DNA of 64,000 nucleotides from Hyparrhenia diplandra (Eukaryota; Streptophyta; Magnoliopsida; Poales; Poaceae). The notes under the pieces are model-generated. The model saw only the letters and a list, made by a program, of their open reading frames with translations. It did no database searches and had not been told where the DNA came from. Below, piece by piece: positions 35,902-47,604 of the stretch. The position numbers were made by a program, and so were the translations under genes. Location of the stretch: NCBI GenBank assembly GCA_015847255.1, contig JADLZK010002585.1:1-64000 (forward strand), in the 5' to 3' direction. Position 1 is the stretch's first letter, and each line of letters begins with the position of its first letter.

Positions 35902-38900
35902 GCAGGCTTCCTGATTTCCTGGAGTGAGGTTTATAGAGGTCCTTGCGCTTGGGTCGTCTTGGATGCTAGTGGTCGCGAAGGGTCCAGAGCCGCTTGAAGC
36001 GATCGAGTTGGACGAAGGGTTTACTTTGTCTCGAGGTTTTTCAGGAGGCTGAGTGGGACGAGATGGTAAAAAAAAAGAAGGACAAGGGGGGGATGGTTAA
36101 GAGGAAGGACAAGGGGGGGATGTTTAAGAGGAAGGACAAGGGGGAGACCTATGTACTTGGGGCATCAAGGGTCACTAAGGGTGATCTCAAGAAGTTTGAG
36201 GCGGAAGGTTACTTTCCGCCGGGTTGGGCGCAGACGCCGAGGGGTGAGGACCGGCCGTTCCCTCGGTCAAATGGGGAGCCTTCGTCCTGCGGGGGAAGTT
36301 GAGCCTTCGTCGTTGGAGGGTTGGGCCGTGGTCTTCACCGACTACTTCAAGTGTGGACTTCGCATTCCTTGCGAGAGGGTTTGTTGCCTCGTCTTGGATG
36401 CCTTTTCGATTCGGCTTCACTCTCGACACCTCGCGCCATCCTCACGCTCACTAAGTTCCCCTTTCGGGCTTGCGAGTCCTATGGTGGAGCACCCGATGTC
36501 AATGTTTTTTTTGAGCCGCTACGAGATGCACTTTGTCGGTTCGCCGCGGCGAAGGTCCCAAGCTACAGGTATGGGTGCTGCACTTTTATTCGAAGAAGAG
36601 GCGTATGAGCCTCGCCGGAACTTTCTTATGCTCGAGAAAAGTAGACCGGATCACAATTGGATGTCTCAATCGGTTCTATGTGAAGACGAAGGCACGCCAC
36701 GCCCGGACGATCCGGCCCCCCTCGCTTTGTCTATGCGTCGGAGCTCACCATGGTTCGTGGGCGTGCCTTTGGGCGCCTTGCAAGGATGTGCCCCGGAGGT
36801 ACAAGAGTTGTGAGGAGGCCTTCGCGCTGCGTGCAAGCACTCAAGCGGTAGGGACTTGTTGGAGTTAATTGGTGCTAATTCATCGCCGCCGTCGCCTAAG
36901 GAAGAAACCAGGTGTCGAGTTGAGGACCTTGCGCGGGCCACCCTCGGGCCGTCGCATTCCTTGCCCCATGTTTCATTCTACTTTGCCCCTCGCACCAAGG
37001 GTTTCGACTTCTTGGATTCTCGCGGGTTTTCCCGGCCGTGCTATCCCGGGCGAGGTGTCGAAGGCCGAGTACATGAGTCGGAGATCGATTATTGGGAACA
37101 TGCCTACCCTTGGAGAGATGCCCAGGCTGAACCGGGTTTTTGATGAATTAAACGTGCGATACGGCGGGCATGAAGTGCCAAAGAAGGTGCTTGCGGAGGT
37201 GAAGCGTGAGGGTGAGAAGGTGTCACCGGAGGCGCAGACGGTGAGCTCCCGCCCGAAGCGCCGGGCCGGTAGCCTCGGCTTCTAGCAAGAAACGCCGACT
37301 TTGCCGGGTTCCGCCGAGTCTTGGCGCGAGTTTGGAAAGCGCTAGTCAAGCTGACGGAGTTGCCGAGGCGGAGGACGCTACGAGCGGTAGCGAGGCGGCC
37401 GATGAGACTATCCGCGAAGCGTCCTCGAGCCGCGAGCCGAGCGATTGCTTTCGTGGTGGAGCTTGTACCCGTGACAGGGCGGTGAATTTCGACATTGACC
37501 TTGGCTCCTCCGAGTCGGATGGTGATGGAGATGACGAGGTTGATGAGTTTACCGATGACGAGATGACCTCGCGCCTACCTCTCCTTTTGGTTTTGGCCGA
37601 CGAGGTCGGGAAGGACCTCGCGCTGGCCCCGACGCCGCGGCCGCCGAGGTGGGGGGACGCCGATCGGCGGGGACGCCGACCGCTTTCGAGGCCGTTGTCG
37701 AGGCGGGGGAAGCCTCCGTCAACGACCCGGGAGGGGCCTTGCGCTGGCTCCTGCCCCGAGCCCATTTACCCGAAAAGGGAAGGCTCCGGTTCTTGCTGTT
37801 GCTACCGACCCTGCCCGATTGAGTCTTTTTAAAGTTTTGCGTTTTTGTTTTTACTTTCAATTTATTTGTTTTTGTGCCTTGTCACCGCTCTTCGTCACGT
37901 TTTTCTTTCTTTTTCTTTTTTTTTTTTTTTTTTTTTAAACAGCGATGGAGGAAGCTTGATCTCGGAGGGAGCCGGCCCTAGCGTTGGTGGTTTCGGTGTT
38001 TTCTCGGGTGATGTGAACGCTTTCACGGCCGGCTGCTCCTCTTGCTCCCGTGGTTGGGGCTGCTTTGGTGCCTCGGCTACTCTGTTTTGCCGGGCTCGCG
38101 CCACCGGTTCGGCCGTGGCCGGCTCTCGGTGCTGCTCGACGGATCTTCTTCGGCCGTGGATCCTCTTCCAGAGGAGGGTGCGGAGGTCAGGGGCCCTCCC
38201 GACGCCGGCCGGCGGCCGCGAGACCCTTCTGCTATTACACAAGTATCGGAGGTGCGCGGGCTTTGTTCTGCAATTTGTTGTACCTGTAATTATTTGGTGT
38301 ATGCGATATATTTTGATTTGTCGCCGTTGCGGTGGCGACATGGAGGCCGTGGGACGGCTCCAGGCGGCGCCGGAGACGTGCTCCTATGATGTTTTGAGCG
38401 AATTTCACGAGAGAGCACTTCCTCGTTGTAAGCTTTCCTATTGCGTAAATAGTTTTCTTATTTAGGCCGCGGCGCCGCGTTCGGATTTGACGTGTTGGTG
38501 CTTTTTCCTTGGCGGGCAAACAGTGTAGTGGCTGGGGTTTTTCACTTTCGTACCAAGGAAGAAATTGCTCGGCCTTGACGCGGTTATTGAGCGACTTGAG
38601 AAGAAGCTGAAGGGTTACGAGGAAAGCGCTAATATTACGATAGCTAGGTCGGGGACCCGGGCGAAACCGCAAAGGAGGTTGAGGAGTCTGCGTGATGCCA
38701 AGGTGCTCCTTTGAAGCGGAGCGGGAGTCGCCCACGGCGGCCAAGCAACTTGCCGAAAAGGTCGGCGAAATGAAGTCCGAGGTTGCCGGGTTGCGCAAGG
38801 AGCTTGCTAAGGTGAAGACGAGTGCGAGAAAGAAGCACTAGGGCTGAAGTCCGAGGTCGGGACCGCGCGACCGAGGTTGGTAAAACTCGTGCGGAGCTTG

Positions 38901-40260
38901 CGCGCGACGAAGGCTACGTCGAGAAGCTATCGCCGCTACGAGCGCGCCCGTGTTGGCGGGTTGGAGGTCGCCTTGGTGTTTGCGGGGCCCTCGCGGACCA
39001 CGGAGGCGCCGTGGCCCCCCCGCCGAGGACGCCGTTTGACACCGTTATGGGCTGGATGAAGGATACCATGGCCCGGCTCCCTCGGACCTTGGGAGCGGCG
39101 GGGACTTTCTTTGCTATGGCGGGTGCCTTTGGGTTTTCAAGGTGATTCGGTCCTATGGTTGTGACCACGTGGAGAAAGTAAAGAGTGAGCCCCTCGAGGG
39201 ACCGCACCATGGGTGTTCTTACCGAGCTTGGTGCGCAGTGTGAAGAAGTTCACACGCTACTTGAAGTACCATGGTGCCGAGGGAGGCTTGCGGCATTTGT
39301 GTGGGGCTTTTTGGCTCTAAGGTTTGCTTTGAGTACAACGCCTAAGTTTTTGGTTTTGGGTCCCCCCTAGCATTTGTCGCTAATATGTGTCGATTTTCTC
39401 TTGCTTGCGGGGTGAAAGGCGGGAGCCGGTGGGGGCGAGGCCGGCCGCAGCCGGCTTGGCCGTGTGCGCCAAAAACGCGCGGAGGTTGAGATCGAGCTCA
39501 CCGAGGTGCCCTTGTCCCTCTCCTTTTTTTTTCCTATTTACTATTTTTGTTCTTGCTTGTCTACCGTGTCTCCTTTGCTTACTTTTGTTAAAAGGTGCAA
39601 CCTGACTTGGGCCCTCTCGCCTCCGCCTTTTGGTTCTCTCTTTTTTTTTTTTTTTTGGCGCCTGAGGGTGGAGGGTCCGAGGTCGAGGAGGGCGGCCGAG
39701 GCTGCGCACGCTTATTCCGCTATCGAGTCGTCTAAGGTACTAGATTGCCGGGGTTGTTTGCAACCGTCAATTTTTGTTAGCTTTGTTAGTGTTTGATTCC
39801 CCCTTCCTTTGATGTGCTATGCAAGCAGGTGCCTGCGGAGGGGACGGGGGCTTCTGTCCAGGACAAGGTTGTCCAAGCTTCTACCGAGATGGTGGCGGAG
39901 GTACTGAAATGATGGCGCTTATTTGTATCCGAATTTTTTTCTGGCGATATGTATGTTCGTGCGCACACTTCACTTATATTGCTTTGAATTTTTTGTTTTT
40001 GTTTTGCCCCAGTGCCGTTGGACAGCCGACGCCGGCGGGTGCTGAGGCTTTATGCGGCGGTGCCAACGCCAAGCCCGACGGCGCTTCTTTGTGGAGCCCC
40101 CGCGCCCGGGGGCCTCTTCCCCGGTCTCCAACCAACCTGCGCGCGGGTGATTGGCGAGGGGGTGGTGGAGCCCTACACGCCTCGCGCATCCTGGAGATAC
40201 TTAGGTTGCCGTTTTATGTTGAGACGTGCCTTTGCGGCGGTACCTTAGCTTTTGTAGTAA
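35864..40260 (+). pseudogene. Antisense, probably spliced ORF block (putative gypsy-type transposon family)
   Basis: This plus-strand block lies inside the Tat-type element, opposite to gag-pol. Near 36.1-36.6 kb its translation has VTKGDLKKFEAEGYFPPG followed by a hydrophobic F-DYF-CGLRIP-like region. I associate that with the grass family annotated as putative gypsy type transposon (Pfam Transposase_28). A charged helical stretch near 38.73-38.94 kb (LAEKVGEMKSEVAGLRKEL) looks like a coiled coil. 39.02-39.15 kb gives WMKDTMARLPRTLGAAGTFF. Pyrimidine tracts ending in AG precede coding-like segments at 35899-35905, 37921-37941, 38445-38465 and 40005-40011, and GT donors (38251, 39736, 39896) suggest several introns. 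Stops and frame changes break every exon. The function in the element is unknown. Confidence 0.55.
36072..36146 (+). repeat. 27-bp tandem repeat coding for lysine-rich 9-residue units
   Basis: Three units start at 36072, 36099 and 36126. They translate to KKKDKGGMV, KRKDKGGMF and KRKDKGET in the frame that continues into the Transposase_28-like segment. The unit length is a multiple of three, so the frame is kept. Confidence 0.75.
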
Positions 40261-41260
40261 TGTGAGACCTTAAAAATGTTAGCTTTGAACTGTGCACTTG
40301 TTGGGAGCCGCTCCTCAGCCTTTGTCGTTGAACCCGCGCAAGGCTGTTATCTATGTTTAGTGGTACTCGGACACCGTGGTCGCCGCTAAGTCGAGAGAAG
40401 ACACTCTTGATCCGCGTTTGCTCTTTGTTGTAGCTAAGGATCGATTTGGCTTTTGTTGCGGCTAAGGGTCGAATCGGGTTGGTTAGCGTGGGTTTTGCCG
40501 TGGGCGCTTGAGCTAGGCGAGAGGGTTGAAACCCCGCGCACGGTTGAAAGATCGAGCCTTGCGGGGAGTTCGTCAAAATTTTCAATTACTTTGAGCTCAA
40601 CCTTGCGGGCTTGCGGCTCAAAACTTTTAGCCTTGCGCTTGGCTCGACTTTGGCGGCCTTGCACTTGACTTAAGTTTGGCGGAGTAGGGGGATAGCCTTG
40701 CTGAACATTGGCGCTTATTTATCTTTTAGAGATTTTTTGACCGATCCCATTGCGGCAAGCAAAAATTCACGGTGCCTCGCATAATTCAGGACTTTTCCGG
40801 TGTAAGAAAATGTCCCCGGTGCCCGAGCTTCTCGAGGTCTTTTCAGTGCTTAGAATAATTCTTGGTGCCCGCATTTCTGGGGACTTTCCCCGGTGCCTCG
40901 TGTTTCTCGAGGTCTTTTCCGTGTGAGTGGTGTTTGAAGGCCTTAGAGGTCGTTGCGTGTGGTGGCGAATCTTCGATTCATGCCGCGCAAGGTCCTCCGA
41001 GAAAGTTTTAAATTGTCGAATAAGGGGCCACTTGCGGAGCCAATTTCGACACTCGCACCTGCATGGACAGGGGAACACACACTTTGGATAATTTTAAAGG
41101 AGTTTTTACATAGGTCTCGCCTCGTTAAAAACCTCACCTCCGATGGGAGTCCCCTTGTGAGGAAAAGAGTACGAGCCTTTTTTAATTGAAGAGTAAAAAT
41201 ACGAAAGCGGTAAATGCCTTAACCCTTGCTTACATCATGCTCGGGTTCGGTTCTTACATA

Positions 41261-42485
41261 TCAAATGTAGAAGCGGCGGAGGTTGTCGATGTTCCAAGTG
41301 TGCTTTCGGAGGTGACGCCGCTTGACGTTAGGTAGAAGGAGCCGCTCTTCCGCGGCCTTAGCAGGTGTAAGGCCCTTCCCATTTTTTTCGGAGCTTTCCC
41401 GGGTTGTTGCTGCGTTTGGCTTCCTCCTTAGTACCGGATCTCCATCGTTGATTTCTTTTCTTACGACTTTTTGGTCTCTCCATCTTTTGGTCTCGCTTGG
41501 TATTTCTCTATGTTGCAAAGGGCTTCGAGCCTCGTTTCTTCGAGCGCCTCCTTTGCGTACTCTTAGATCCTCGCGAAGTTCTTGTTTCATCACGCCAAGG
41601 CTTTGGTGTTTTATCTCTTTCGGTAGCATGGCTTCCTCTCCGTATAACAAACGAATGGGGTGTAGCCGGGTTGCTCGGATATGGTGGTGTTATGCGACCA
41701 TATCACTTAGGGAGTTCTTCCACCCACTTGCCTTTGCGTAGGTTGAAAAGCTTCTTGGAGATTGCCGAGAATATGATTCCGTTTGCTCTCTCTTTGCTCC
41801 ATTAGATTTGCGGGTGGTACACGGAGGCGAAGGCTATCTTTGTACCCATGCTTTCACGCATTGCTTGAATTTCTCGTAGTCGAATTGTTTGCCGTTGTCT
41901 ACGGTGAGAGTCTTTGGGTACTCCGAATCTGCAGATGATGTTTTGCCAGAAGAACTTCTTGACTGACTCTGAGGTTATGGTTGCCAGTGGTTTAGCTTCA
42001 ATCCACCTTGTGAAATATTCTACTGCGACAACCGCGAACTTGTTTGAACCTTGCGCTGTTGGCAGTGGGCCTACGAGGTCCATTCCCCATCTTTGCAACG
42101 GCCAAGTTGGTGGTATTAGTTGTGTTTCCCGCGAAGGTCCCTTTTGGTGGGCAGAAAAATTTTGGCAGGCTTCGCACGTTTTCACAATGTGTTCCGCGTC
42201 TTTGATGTGCGTAGGCCAAAAGAAACCTTGCCTTAGGGCCTTCTCGCTGAGATAGCTCGTGGGCCAAAGGTGCGAGCCGCAGATGCCGGAGTGTATTTCG
42301 CGGGGCAGTTCCACCCCTTCCCGTTGGGATATGCACCCGGCAAAGGTTGCACGACGCCCCTTCTTGTACAACACTCCTTCTATCAATACGTAGTTCCTAG
42401 CCCCTTGCCGCGATCCCGGGCGGCTTCGTGTTTGTCTTTGGGCTTGAGGGCGTCGCTTAAGGCATCCGGTATGAGCTGCCTCCAT
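41261..42485 (-). pseudogene. Integrase of the Tat-type element
   Basis: The integrase zinc-binding HHCC region is at about 42.2-42.3 kb (H-x-x-x-C-G-S-H, later C-E-A-C). The catalytic core follows with WGMDLVGPLP, EYFTRWIEAKPL, FGVPKD and ASVYHPQ. After a frame break, 41650-41261 gives LLYGEEAMLP and ends NIDNLRRFYI, the usual C-terminus in this lineage. The frame breaks right after FGVPK, where the second catalytic Asp motif (TDNG) should be, so this copy could not make active integrase. Confidence 0.85.
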
Positions 42486-42689
42486 CTTCGCTCACGGGTC
42501 AACATCAGCGTCTTTACGGACTTTTCCCAGTGTTTTACGTTGATGGTTTAGAAGCGGTGCTATAGAATGTTCCCGGGCAAGGGCCGATAGTTTCTCGCCG
42601 CCTTAGCGGCTCGTGCGCCTCTGCGTTTTCGCCCCTTGGAATATATTTTTACCGTGAATCCTTGAACCTTCGGCTCCGACCCCGTACCA

Positions 42690-43450
42690 CAACAACGTGC
42701 TTGGCTAATTCCGGGTCTCGAGTCGCGTGGTATTCTTTCTCAACTTGCCCGGGCTATGAGTTGAGAGTCCGTTCTTATCTCTAGGACTTGTGCTCCGTGG
42801 GCTTTTGCTTTGTTAAGTCCTAGGATTAGACCTTCGTACTCGCCACGTTGTTGGTTGCCTTAAAATCTAGCCTTAGTGCATATTTTGTCTTGATTCCGAG
42901 GGGGATACAATGACGGCAGAGGCTCCCTCGCACCGTTTCTTCCCTGTGCTCCGTCGGTGTAGCTTGTCCATAGTTGGTAAGCCGGCGGTTCGGCCTCTCC
43001 CGTCCGAGGTGTCCAATCCGCCACTTAAGTCCGCAAGAACTTGGGACTTTATCGCCGCCCTTGGTGTGTAAGTGATCTCATCTTGAGAGAGTTCAGCTGC
43101 CCATTTTCCTATTCTCCCCGAGGCTTCCTTGTTCTTCAACACCTCACCGAGCGGTGTGAAGTTGGGGACGGTGACCTCGTGCGCTTAGAAGTAGTGTTTT
43201 AGCTTCCTCGACGCCGATAGAACGGGCGAGAGGCGATTTTCTCGATTTCGTGTAGTTCGTTGAGCCGGACGAGCCTCGGACACATAGTATCTTTGGCTTT
43301 TGGATGCATTGGGATCCCTCTTGGGTTTCCACTATGAGAACCGCGCTTACTGCGTGTGGGGAGGCTGCCACGTACAACAAGAGTGGAGCTTCTGGTCCTG
43401 GAACTGTTATCGATAGTTACGTGGTTAGGTGCTCTTTGAGCTTTGCGGAA
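42690..43450 (-). pseudogene. RNase H and second RNase H region of the Tat-type element
   Basis: 43380-43144 carries LYVAASPHAVSAVL and pieces of the TRYTKIEK-type motif, the first RNase H. 43142-42873 carries KASGRIGKWAAELSQ, a linker motif of this lineage. It is followed near 42920 by GASAVIVSPS and, in another frame near 42.85 kb, by LRLDFKATNNVA, the start of the archaeal-like second RNase H. Frames change at least three times. Confidence 0.75.
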
Positions 43451-43620
43451 TGCCTCCGACCGCTTCGGACCCCAACATACTCTCCCCGCCCCTGAGTGCT
43501 TTGAAGAATGGGAGACTTCTTTCTGGCCGACTTAGATATGAATCGGTTGAGAGCCGCGACTCGCCCCGTCAACTTCAGATTTCCTTCTTAGTCGTAGGTT
43601 CTCTCATCTCCGAGATTGCC

Positions 43621-44538
43621 TTAGTTTTCTCGGGGGTTTGCCTTGATGCCTTCGGCACTGACTATGTAGCCTAACATCTTGCCCTTGGTTACCCCGAAGA
43701 CACATTTTTCTGGGTTGAGCTTGAGCCCTGCCCTTCTTAATTTGGCGAAGGTGTCTTGGAGGTCCTTGATGTGATCGGAGCCCTTCTTACTCATTATCAC
43801 GATGTCGTCTACATAGGCTATGACATTGTCCTGCGTAGGGCTTTCTTCCTCATTCTTATCAAGGACCTTTTTCATCATTCTCGCGAAGGAGGCCCCTGCG
43901 TTCTTGAGTCCCTCCGCCATTCTCTTGAAGCAGTAGGTGCCAAAGGGAGTTGTGAAGCTCGTCTTTTCTTCGTCTTGGGGGTTCAGCCACACTTGGTGAT
44001 ATCCGGCGAAGCAATCCAAGAGGGAAAACCTCTGGCACCCCGCGGCTCTGTCGACGGAGGTGTCTATTGCGGGTAAAGGAAACGGGTCTTTCCTACACGC
44101 TTTGTTCGGATCCGTGAAGTCTATGCACATCCTCCACCGATCATCCTTCTTGGGTACCATGACTACATTTGCCAACCACTCGGGTATTTTACTTCGTATT
44201 ATGTTTGCATCCGGTAGCTTACGGACCTCGGCCTTGGCCGCCATGATTCTTTCGTCGGACATTTTCCTTTGCTTCTGCTTTCTTGGGCGCATGTTTTCGT
44301 TTAAATCCAAGGAGTGCTCGATGATGTCTCTGCTCACCCCTTTGAGGTCTGCGGCCGACCATGCGAAGATACCTTTGTTTTTGTTCAAGGTTTCTAGGAG
44401 GTCATGTTCTTCTTGTGGCGCTAAGTTGGCGCTGATTGTTACCTTCTGATCGGGGAGGCTTTGGGTCGTGACACACTTTCTTTGTTTGCTCCTGGCGAGT
44501 AAGGTCTGTTTTTCCCTTCGGCATGTCTGGGGGTTCAC
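43621..44538 (-). pseudogene. Reverse transcriptase of the Tat-type element
   Basis: A 305-codon open frame with Ty3/Gypsy RT motifs in order: EWLANVVMVPKKDDRWRMC, DFTDPNKAC, LLDCFAGYHQV, TPFGTYCFKRM, GLKNAGASF and the catalytic AYVDDIVIMSK (around residue 245), then LNPEKCVFGV and LGYIVSAEGI. All catalytic Asp residues are present. It is the best preserved part of the element but is cut off from protease upstream and RNase H downstream by frame breaks. It would copy the element's RNA in a cytoplasmic particle. Confidence 0.9.
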
Positions 44539-44821
44539 TTGTTGTGCTTGTCCTTTCTAGAGCATTCACATTGCGGTTGGCCTTGTATATCGCTCTCTCT
44601 ATGTTCCTTGCGTCCTTAAATTTCGCCGTTTACTTTTATCACCCATGCAAGGCCGGTATTTTCATGCACGTATACCCCATGTGGATGGCGGCATTGAACT
44701 TGTTGGTGAACCCTCGACCAGGAATATGGCGTTGTAGGGGTAGTATAGGTCTACTACGTCGAAGGTGATGTATTCTGTTCTTGCTAGCTCCTGATCCCCG
44801 AAGGACACGGGAAGTGATATC

Positions 44822-45004
44822 TTACCTAGGGCTTGAATCTGCCTCCCTCCGAATCCTATGAGCGGGGATTCCGAGGGTTGTAGTTGGCCCCTTGCTAAGC
44901 TTCATTTGATCGAAGGTGCTTGCGAATAGGATATCTGCCGAGCTCCCTGAATCTACTAAAATTCTGCTGATCCCCCATGCTGCTATGTTGGCCTTGATCA
45001 CCAT
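44822..45004 (-). pseudogene. Aspartic protease of the Tat-type element
   Basis: The frame contains SRILVDSGSSADILF, the retropepsin active-site motif D-S-G in its Tat form, followed by FDQMKL and LGIPAH-like text. The frame ends in a changed reading frame soon after. In intact elements it processes the Gag-Pol polyprotein. Confidence 0.85.
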
Positions 45005-45739
45005 TGCATCGGACGTGAGGGTAGCTCTCTAGCTGCATATCTTCTTCTCGCGAAGGTTATGGGGACCTTGGACCAATCGTTGTGCCCGAAGCGGTTGCTC
45101 GCACCGCCACGTTGCTTACGAGCCTGAGGTGGTCTCTCTTTTGCCTCTTCGATTCAAAGTCGATTGAGGATCCTCCTGCTATGGGTAGTATCATGCCAAT
45201 GGTTGGTAGAGGAGCGTGTACGTTTACTTGGTTTTCATGGTTTGGTTCGTTCTTAGGTTGAGGTGACTCGGCAGCGTTGTGGAGGTGGGGGTAAGACACT
45301 TGGTTGGGGTGGGTTAAAAACCTCCGGCAAGGTGTTGAGAATGTTGAGGCCGGCCCCGCCTATGTAAGTGATGTGAGATGCTCCGGTGTCGAGGGGTATG
45401 ACACGCCGATGCCGTAGTGTGGTTAACTAGCTGGTTTTGAGGCGTTTGGTGTGGACGCCAAGCCCAAGAAAAAAAACTTGGATAGTAGGAGCCTGTGGGG
45501 AGTGGTTGGGGCGGGGCGGGGTTGTGATAGGAGGGGTAGTATGCGCAAGGCCGGTGGCGGGGGTAGACTTGGAAGGTGCGACTGATAGGGAGCGGAGGTG
45601 TGGTTAATTTCCCTTGGAGGGACTGCTGGTGGCGCGGAGGGTGCCGTCGGCCCTTGGCCGCCTCTATACTTTGCTCTTTCCCTTGCTTGCCGGAGTTCCA
45701 GGCGGTCCCCTAGATATATGGCCTTGCTCCTCTCCATGG

Positions 45740-46300
45740 ATCACACAATCTTTTGTTTTCTCGGTCTTCCGGGCCAATTGTTTCCTCGGCCTCCTGGCTT
45801 GGTTTGGGGCTGCCTTTGAAGAGGAGCTTGATTCGCCGGTACTAGCTTTGGTTGGTTTCGGGCGCCTCCGTCCTTAGCATCCACCGTGAACACTTGGTTG
45901 CTCGGCTTTGCCCCGTGTGGTTTCTGTACCTTGCGCTCCCCTTTGGATGCCCCTTTGCCGGCCGTCTTCGATTTTGCTCTTCCAACCTCTTGCGGTAGTC
46001 GCCCCGACTTGCCCCATTTTTCAAATTGTTCGCGACAAATAAGCTGCATGGTGGTGGGCGCTCCGAGCCAAATGCGAGGCGAATTGGCCTATGTGCAAGC
46101 CTTTTTCTTTGCCGCATCTATGGCCACTTCGTGCGGGGACGTCGGGAGCCTTGGCTTTGATTTGCAAGAATCGTTGGAAGTAGTCCCTAAGCGGCTCATT
46201 CTCGCCCCTTGTTTGCATTGGAAGAGGTCCATGGAAGTCGGCGACTCTTCGACGTAGCCCTTGAAGTTTGCTAGGATCTTATCACGCGAGGTTTTCCCAA
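45740..46300 (-). pseudogene. Gag region of the Tat-type element
   Basis: Overlapping minus-strand frames at 46218-46021 and 46117-45741 give GENEPLRDYFQRFLQIKAKA, a retrotransposon gag motif (L-x-x-Y-x-x-R-F). A basic glutamine/lysine-rich tail follows that could bind RNA. A proline-rich frame follows at 45737-45423. Gag upstream of 46.3 kb is too broken to follow with confidence. Confidence 0.65.
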
Positions 46301-47149
46301 GAGTAGACAGTGCTTGGCTTCAAAGATCGTGTACCGGGACGAGCATCTCCTTCCGCGGCGATTATGAAAGACTTGGCAAGTACCGTGTCGTCCCCCTACG
46401 GACGCTATGGGCTGCTCTGGAGCTCATAATGAATTGGTGCGGGTTGGTTACGCCATTGAAACGCAGCGGTAGTTGGATAGGCTTGTATCTTGCTGGCCAC
46501 GCAGTCTGGCCGAAGCCCCCTCGGGCCGGTGGTGATCTTGAGTCGAAGGCCGGGCATTGGTCGACGAAGGCACTATTGGCGCAATTGGTGCCGTGTGAGG
46601 CAAGCGAAAGGGGGGGTGGCTCCAATGCTGCGGTGTGCACCGAGGGTAGCGTAGCCTCCTACCGAGGCAAGACGGCAACCGAGAATCTCCGTCAAGCAAG
46701 GCCATCCGTCATTTAAGCTCCACCGGCCACGCCGATGCTTCCCGAGCCCTTTGCGCCCGAACGAAGCCACCCTTCTTCTTTCTCCCGGCCAGACTTGTAG
46801 GCCGCGCTCAGAGCCGTTGAAGCTCCGCATCCCCGTGGGCGATTGTGCGCGGCTCGCCCATCTTTCGGCAGGTGCACGGGGGCTGCCTCATTGGTCCGGC
46901 CGCTCCACCCGAGGATCCTCGCCCCGTCCCGGGCCGGCCCGCTTCCTCCGCCGCCGAAGGACGGGGTTCCTCATCCTCCGCCTTTCGCTTCCGGGCGGGG
47001 GGTCTCATGCGGAGCCGGCCAGAGACGCTTCTTGCCTTGCGGGCGGGCCTTGGTTCCCGGTTGAAGCGGGAGCGGAGGCTTCGCAAGGCCTTCGTCTTCT
47101 TTTGTAGACCATGCTTGTGGAAACTCGTGAGGCGGGTCCTTCGCGCCCA

Positions 47150-47165
47150 CGGTGGGGGCGCCAAA
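47150..47165 (-). other. Primer-binding site of the Tat-type element
   Basis: Directly inside the element's 5' LTR (right LTR) the minus strand reads TTTGGCGCCCCCACCG. TGGCGCC matches the complement of a tRNA 3' end (tRNA-Asp type), as in many Tat and Athila elements. It fixes the orientation as minus. Confidence 0.8.
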
Positions 47166-47604
47166 TGTTGGGTCAGGGACTCCAAACACGCGGGACCTTG
47201 CACCGCCGAGGCCTTGTAGGCTGGCGAGACCTTGCAGCAAGGCCCAAGGCCCGGGCTAATGGGGGGAGCTCACGCGGGTCCCGCCAGCGTTGCCTCGGGG
47301 CGAGAGATGACGACCGCTGAATCGAAAGATGACGTAGTAGAGAATTTAGGGTTTCTATTATGCTTCACCCACCGTGGCTCACATCGGGGGTAATGTTCTC
47401 TTTATAGATGTCGGGACAGCCACTAATCACATTACAATTGTACCCGGGAATATGCCACAAATATTCTCTCGGGGAACATCAAGTCCGAGGGCAACACGGT
47501 CTTCAACCTTGGCGCCTTTGGGGAGCCGTTCGTGCTTTTGGCCCGGCCCGGCCGAGAGAGCCGGGCTTTGCCCTTGCGCCGGTTGCCCTCCCGCCCTTGA
47601 TGGG
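47166..47604 (-). repeat. Right LTR (element 5' LTR), matched part
   Basis: It matches 35030-35471 with scattered substitutions and small indels, many of the form CAG or CTG against CG. It begins TGTTGGGTCAGG right after the primer-binding site. Similarity stops after GATGGG, where the GC-rich segment begins. Confidence 0.85.

Larger units (their letters stand above)
35030..47604 (-). mobile_element. Tat-lineage Ty3/Gypsy LTR retrotransposon
   Basis: Two copies of one terminal repeat (35030-35471 and 47166-47604) bracket 11.7 kb. Minus-strand order is gag, protease, RT, RNase H, second RNase H region, integrase, the order of Ty3/Gypsy. The primer-binding site is of the TGGCGCC type. The RT phrase DFTDPNKAC, the duplicated RNase H region and the integrase end NIDNLRRFYI fit the Tat lineage, which is known for a second archaeal-like RNase H. 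The 3' 5 kb is occupied by a plus-strand coding-like block. Frames are broken in many places, so this copy looks inactive. The repeats diverge after about 440 bp and a matching outer duplication was not found (GGTGT lies left of 35030). The true right boundary may therefore be farther right, near 48.3-48.5 kb. Confidence 0.85.
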
